From: an uncultured Bacteroidota bacterium
Lineage (GTDB): Bacteria; Bacteroidota; Rhodothermia; Rhodothermales; UBA10348
Assembly: GCA_937893205.1 (NCBI GenBank)
Contig: CALBJU010000125.1
Span: 1-15,427 of the forward strand
Direction of reading: 5' to 3'
DNA length: 15,427 bases
Each line of letters begins with the position of its first letter. Within the stretch, counting starts at the first letter, position 1. This document shows, in pieces, positions 13,333-15,427 of the stretch. Made by a program: the position numbers and the translations under genes. The notes under the pieces were generated by a model. It did not search any database. It had not been told where the DNA came from and was given only the letters and a program-made list of their open reading frames with translations.

Positions 13333-14547
13333 ATGACGCCCAAAATCCTTTCTCGCAGTGTACTTGGGTCAATTTTGCTGGCTCTTTTCTTCTTCGCATC
13401 CAGCGCAACTGCACAAACCACTGGCTCCGACGTCGCCACTCATATATGGCCGGGCGAAACATGGGCGACCTCGACCCCGGAAGCAGAAGGCATCAGCGCG
13501 GATGCGATAGAGACGCTGGTCTCAGAATTGGAGTCGGGTGTGTACGGATTTGTGGACGCTTTCATGCTGATTCGAAACGGGAAAGTGGTCGCTGATCATC
13601 GTTTCGAGCAAGACTACTGGGCCGTGATGGCCGACCACGACACGACGAATTACATATATAATTATGATCATCCCGACTGGCATCCGTACCTCAAAGGCAC
13701 GGAGCTTCATTCGTTGCAATCCGTCACCAAGAGTGTGATGTCGACCGTTCTGGGCATTGCCATGGACGAAGGGTTGATCGGCGGGGTGGACACCCCCGTG
13801 ATGCCTTATTTCGAGGATTATGAGCCCTACACGACCGATTCTCGCAAGGAATCGACCACCCTTGCTGACTTTCTGACCATGCGTAGCGGTATCGAGTGGG
13901 TCACGACGGGTGGATACGCCGGGGACGAACACGATACCATCAAGATGGAAAACAGCGATGAGTGGATTCGGTATGTGCTAGAACGTCCGATGGATCGCGA
14001 CCCGGGTAATCGATTCCAGTACAATGACGGAGTGAGCGTCCTGCTGGGCAAGATCATCCGTGAGGCCACGGGCCAGCGCGCCGATGAATGGGCGCGTGAA
14101 CGCCTCTTCGAGCCCATCGGAATCAATGAGTTTTACTGGAAGATTACGCCCGACGGCGAAGCAGACACAGAAGGCGGTCTTTATTTGAAAACGGAAGACC
14201 TCGCTCGCATCGGATACCTGTTTCTGAGGGGTGGGGAGTGGGATGGCAAGCAGATCGTGTCCCGAGAGTGGGTCGAATCTTCGACGAGACCCATCATTCC
14301 GGATATCAATCCGGGCAACACCCGTGCCGATCCTGGCTACGGCTACCAGTGGTGGATTCTAGCGCAGGAAGGTGGAGAGGCGAAGATCTTCGGCGGCAAT
14401 GGCTATGGCGGTCAATTCGTTCTCGTATCTCCGGAGCACGACATCGTCGTGGTATTCAACGGATGGGGCATCCATGGAGGTGCCCAAAAATCGACCTATC
14501 AAGCGTTACAGAGAGCTATCCTACCATTTGTTGACGTGGACGAATAG
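13333..14547 (+). CDS. Secreted serine hydrolase, class C beta-lactamase fold (PF00144-type)
   Basis: A 404-residue exported serine hydrolase. Residues 1-28 form a Sec signal peptide (SVLGSILLALFFFASSATAQ). The catalytic S-x-x-K is Ser130-Val-Thr-Lys133 in LHSLQSVTKSVMST. The second motif is FQYNDGVSVLLG with Tyr230; the usual Y-x-N reads Y-N-D. The third motif region is FGGNGYGGQFVLVSPEHDIVVVF, where GGNGYGG replaces the K-T-G/H-x-G box. Such proteins include esterases, D-aminopeptidases and 6-aminohexanoate-dimer-hydrolase-like enzymes and are seldom true beta-lactamases; the substrate cannot be set here. GGAG seven bases before the ATG supports this start, and a TATACT box at 13280-13285 could be its -10 element. 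The permease gene is transcribed away from it across a ~205-base gap. Confidence 0.88.
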   Translation: MTPKILSRSVLGSILLALFFFASSATAQTTGSDVATHIWPGETWATSTPEAEGISADAIETLVSELESGVYGFVDAFMLIRNGKVVADHRFEQDYWAVMADHDTTNYIYNYDHPDWHPYLKGTELHSLQSVTKSVMSTVLGIAMDEGLIGGVDTPVMPYFEDYEPYTTDSRKESTTLADFLTMRSGIEWVTTGGYAGDEHDTIKMENSDEWIRYVLERPMDRDPGNRFQYNDGVSVLLGKIIREATGQRADEWARERLFEPIGINEFYWKITPDGEADTEGGLYLKTEDLARIGYLFLRGGEWDGKQIVSREWVESSTRPIIPDINPGNTRADPGYGYQWWILAQEGGEAKIFGGNGYGGQFVLVSPEHDIVVVFNGWGIHGGAQKSTYQALQRAILPFVDVDE

Positions 14548-14621
14548 TTGGCCGTAGTTTCAGTCTTAGTCGGCTCGAATCGAAGCGCCACATCGTCCCC
14601 CCATCCAAACACTTTAGAGCC

Positions 14622-15095
14622 ATGAACAGGACCACCAGTGTCTTCACATTATTGTTTTCGCTCGCCCTTTTGAGCGCGTGCCAGACCCCGGCAGAAGAAA
14701 CCGTGTCGGCAACGGCAGACGAGCAGGAATCAGCCGGGCGCAGCAGTTCTGCCGATGGAGCCACCCTCTACATCATCAGTCCGATGGACGGAGAAGAGAC
14801 CGGTGGATCGGTAACCGTCCGGTTTGGACTGAGTGGGATGGGCGTAGCACCAGCAGGCACAGTGAAGGACAATACCGGGCACCATCACCTATTGATCGAT
14901 GTCGAGGAATTGCCGTCTTTCGAGTTTCCGATCCCGAATGATGCGAATCATCGTCACTTCGGAGGCGGGCAGACCCAGGTTTCGATCGATCTTGAGCCGG
15001 GTACGCACACCTTGCAGCTCGTCCTTGGTGATCAGAGCCACGTCCCGCATGATCCACCGCTGGTCTCAGAGAAGATTACCATCACTATAAACTGA
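14622..15095 (+). CDS. DUF4399 lipoprotein
   Basis: A 157-residue predicted lipoprotein. The signal peptide MNRTTSVFTLLFSLALLSAC ends in a lipobox at Cys20, followed by an acidic, Ser-rich linker (about 21-45). The rest is the compact DUF4399 domain: LYIISPMDGEETGGSVTVRFGLSG, then MGVAPAGTVKDNTGHHHLLID, then HRHFGGGQTQVSIDLEPGTHTLQLVLGDQSHVPHDPP. The clustered histidines (GHHHLLID, HRHFGGG, SHVPHDPP) are conserved in the family and look like a metal site; that is inference, as the family has no established function known to me. It lies 74 bases downstream of the serine hydrolase gene on the same strand and may share its transcript. Confidence 0.9.
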   Translation: MNRTTSVFTLLFSLALLSACQTPAEETVSATADEQESAGRSSSADGATLYIISPMDGEETGGSVTVRFGLSGMGVAPAGTVKDNTGHHHLLIDVEELPSFEFPIPNDANHRHFGGGQTQVSIDLEPGTHTLQLVLGDQSHVPHDPPLVSEKITITIN

Positions 15096-15215
15096 GTAGA
15101 TCTGTTTGCACGTGTAACGTGAGGGCGGGGAAATTGCACTTATTACTTGAACCCGTCCAGTGTTGAGAGTCATCTCTAATGAAACGCTGGAAATCAAGTA
15201 CATGAGCATAACTCC
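15096..15215. other. Short intergenic stretch before the last gene
   Basis: 120 bases without a gene. It contains CACGT-GTA-ACGTG (15109-15121), a short perfect inverted repeat. There is no T run behind it, so it is not a convincing terminator, and no promoter boxes are clear. Confidence 0.3.
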
Positions 15216-15427
15216 ATGGCCCGGAAGTACGTTCGGATCGTTCATCAAAACTCAGGCGCTGTAATTGCGGATGGGCCGGTTGGTTGGGCCATCACGCCTT
15301 TCGAAGGGAACTATTATACCAGCAAAAAGCACCTCGTAGCAGGTGGATTTCGAATTAACTATGTTCCGGGCCTCTGCATCTACAAGTTTCTCTACGTGTG
15401 GCTTGATTTCACCGCTCCGGATGGTGC
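15216..15427 (+). CDS. 5' part of a DUF427-like protein (runs off the window)
   Basis: The ATG at 15216 opens a frame that stays open for 70 codons to the window end: MARKYVRIVHQNSGAVIADG, then WAITPFEGNYYTSKKHL, then YVPGLCIYKFLYVWLDFTAPDG. The order 'V.....G.VIAD', then an aromatic strand with YY, then 'C.YK....W.DF...DG' resembles the DUF427 domain, in which a Cys-x-Tyr-Lys stretch is typical (usually CPYKG). The match is by pattern and the end of the gene is not visible, so the assignment is tentative. No Shine-Dalgarno motif precedes the start. It follows the DUF4399 gene after 120 bases on the same strand. Confidence 0.5.
   Translation, partial: MARKYVRIVHQNSGAVIADGPVGWAITPFEGNYYTSKKHLVAGGFRINYVPGLCIYKFLYVWLDFTAPDG

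Noticed and set aside
12558..13595. Long plus-strand open frame (345 codons) across the permease and the start of the serine hydrolase
   Set aside because: Antisense to a clear membrane transporter and out of frame with the hydrolase signal peptide; the translation is polar, full of Arg/Asn/Gln, and lacks protein-like patterns.
15109..15121. CACGT-GTA-ACGTG inverted repeat after the DUF4399 gene
   Set aside because: Short and without T run or promoter context; no basis to call it an operator or terminator.

Overview
The window most likely comes from a Bacteroidota-type bacterium, probably on the Rhodothermota/Balneolota side. The main clue is a C-terminal sorting domain of the type IX secretion system at 7170-7601, a signal restricted to that wider group. 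Other clues are lipoprotein signal peptides, many starts without a Shine-Dalgarno motif, and a remnant of a Pkn-type Ser/Thr kinase. By eye, base composition is moderately GC-rich with visible jumps between segments. I saw no rRNA, tRNA, CRISPR array or intact insertion sequence.

Left part (about 1-6961): the tail of a decayed histidine kinase ATPase domain lies at the left edge on the + strand. Facing it is a compact minus-strand cluster, read from right to left: secreted beta-sandwich-like protein, M19 dipeptidase lipoprotein, glycerol kinase (glpK), glycerol-3-phosphate dehydrogenase (glpD), glycerophosphodiester phosphodiesterase lipoprotein, glycerol facilitator (glpF). glpK/glpD overlap as ATGA and glpD/phosphodiesterase as TGATG. 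Together they describe uptake and catabolism of glycerol and glycerophosphodiesters: the surface or periplasmic lipoprotein releases glycerol 3-phosphate from headgroup diesters, GlpF admits glycerol, GlpK phosphorylates it, and GlpD feeds electrons to quinones with dihydroxyacetone phosphate as product.

Middle part (about 7170-11480): an accessory region made largely of gene debris. It holds the 3' end of a sorting-domain protein fused out of frame to the first ~34 codons of a Ser/Thr kinase, a TolB/PD40-like propeller scrap, an alpha/beta hydrolase core scrap, the last repeats of a YVTN beta-propeller, the membrane N-terminus of a probable sensor kinase, and the C-terminus of a nucleotidyltransferase-like protein. 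Within it are apparently intact genes: a GC-rich two-gene TPP-dependent decarboxylase of the sulfopyruvate/phosphonopyruvate type (split alpha and beta chains), a 58-residue two-helix membrane protein with a strong ribosome binding site, and a TetR regulator behind two tandem 17-bp operator-like palindromes.

Right part (about 11427-15427): a DoxX-like membrane protein whose 5' end overlaps the nucleotidyltransferase scrap head to head, a 64-residue membrane protein, a ten-helix-type DMT/ureide-permease-like transporter (minus strand), a secreted class C beta-lactamase-fold serine hydrolase, a DUF4399 lipoprotein, and the first 70 codons of a gene that looks like DUF427. I found no convincing new multi-gene defence or biosynthetic system. 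The most unusual parts are the decarboxylase/small membrane protein/TetR island and the mosaic of truncated genes around it.
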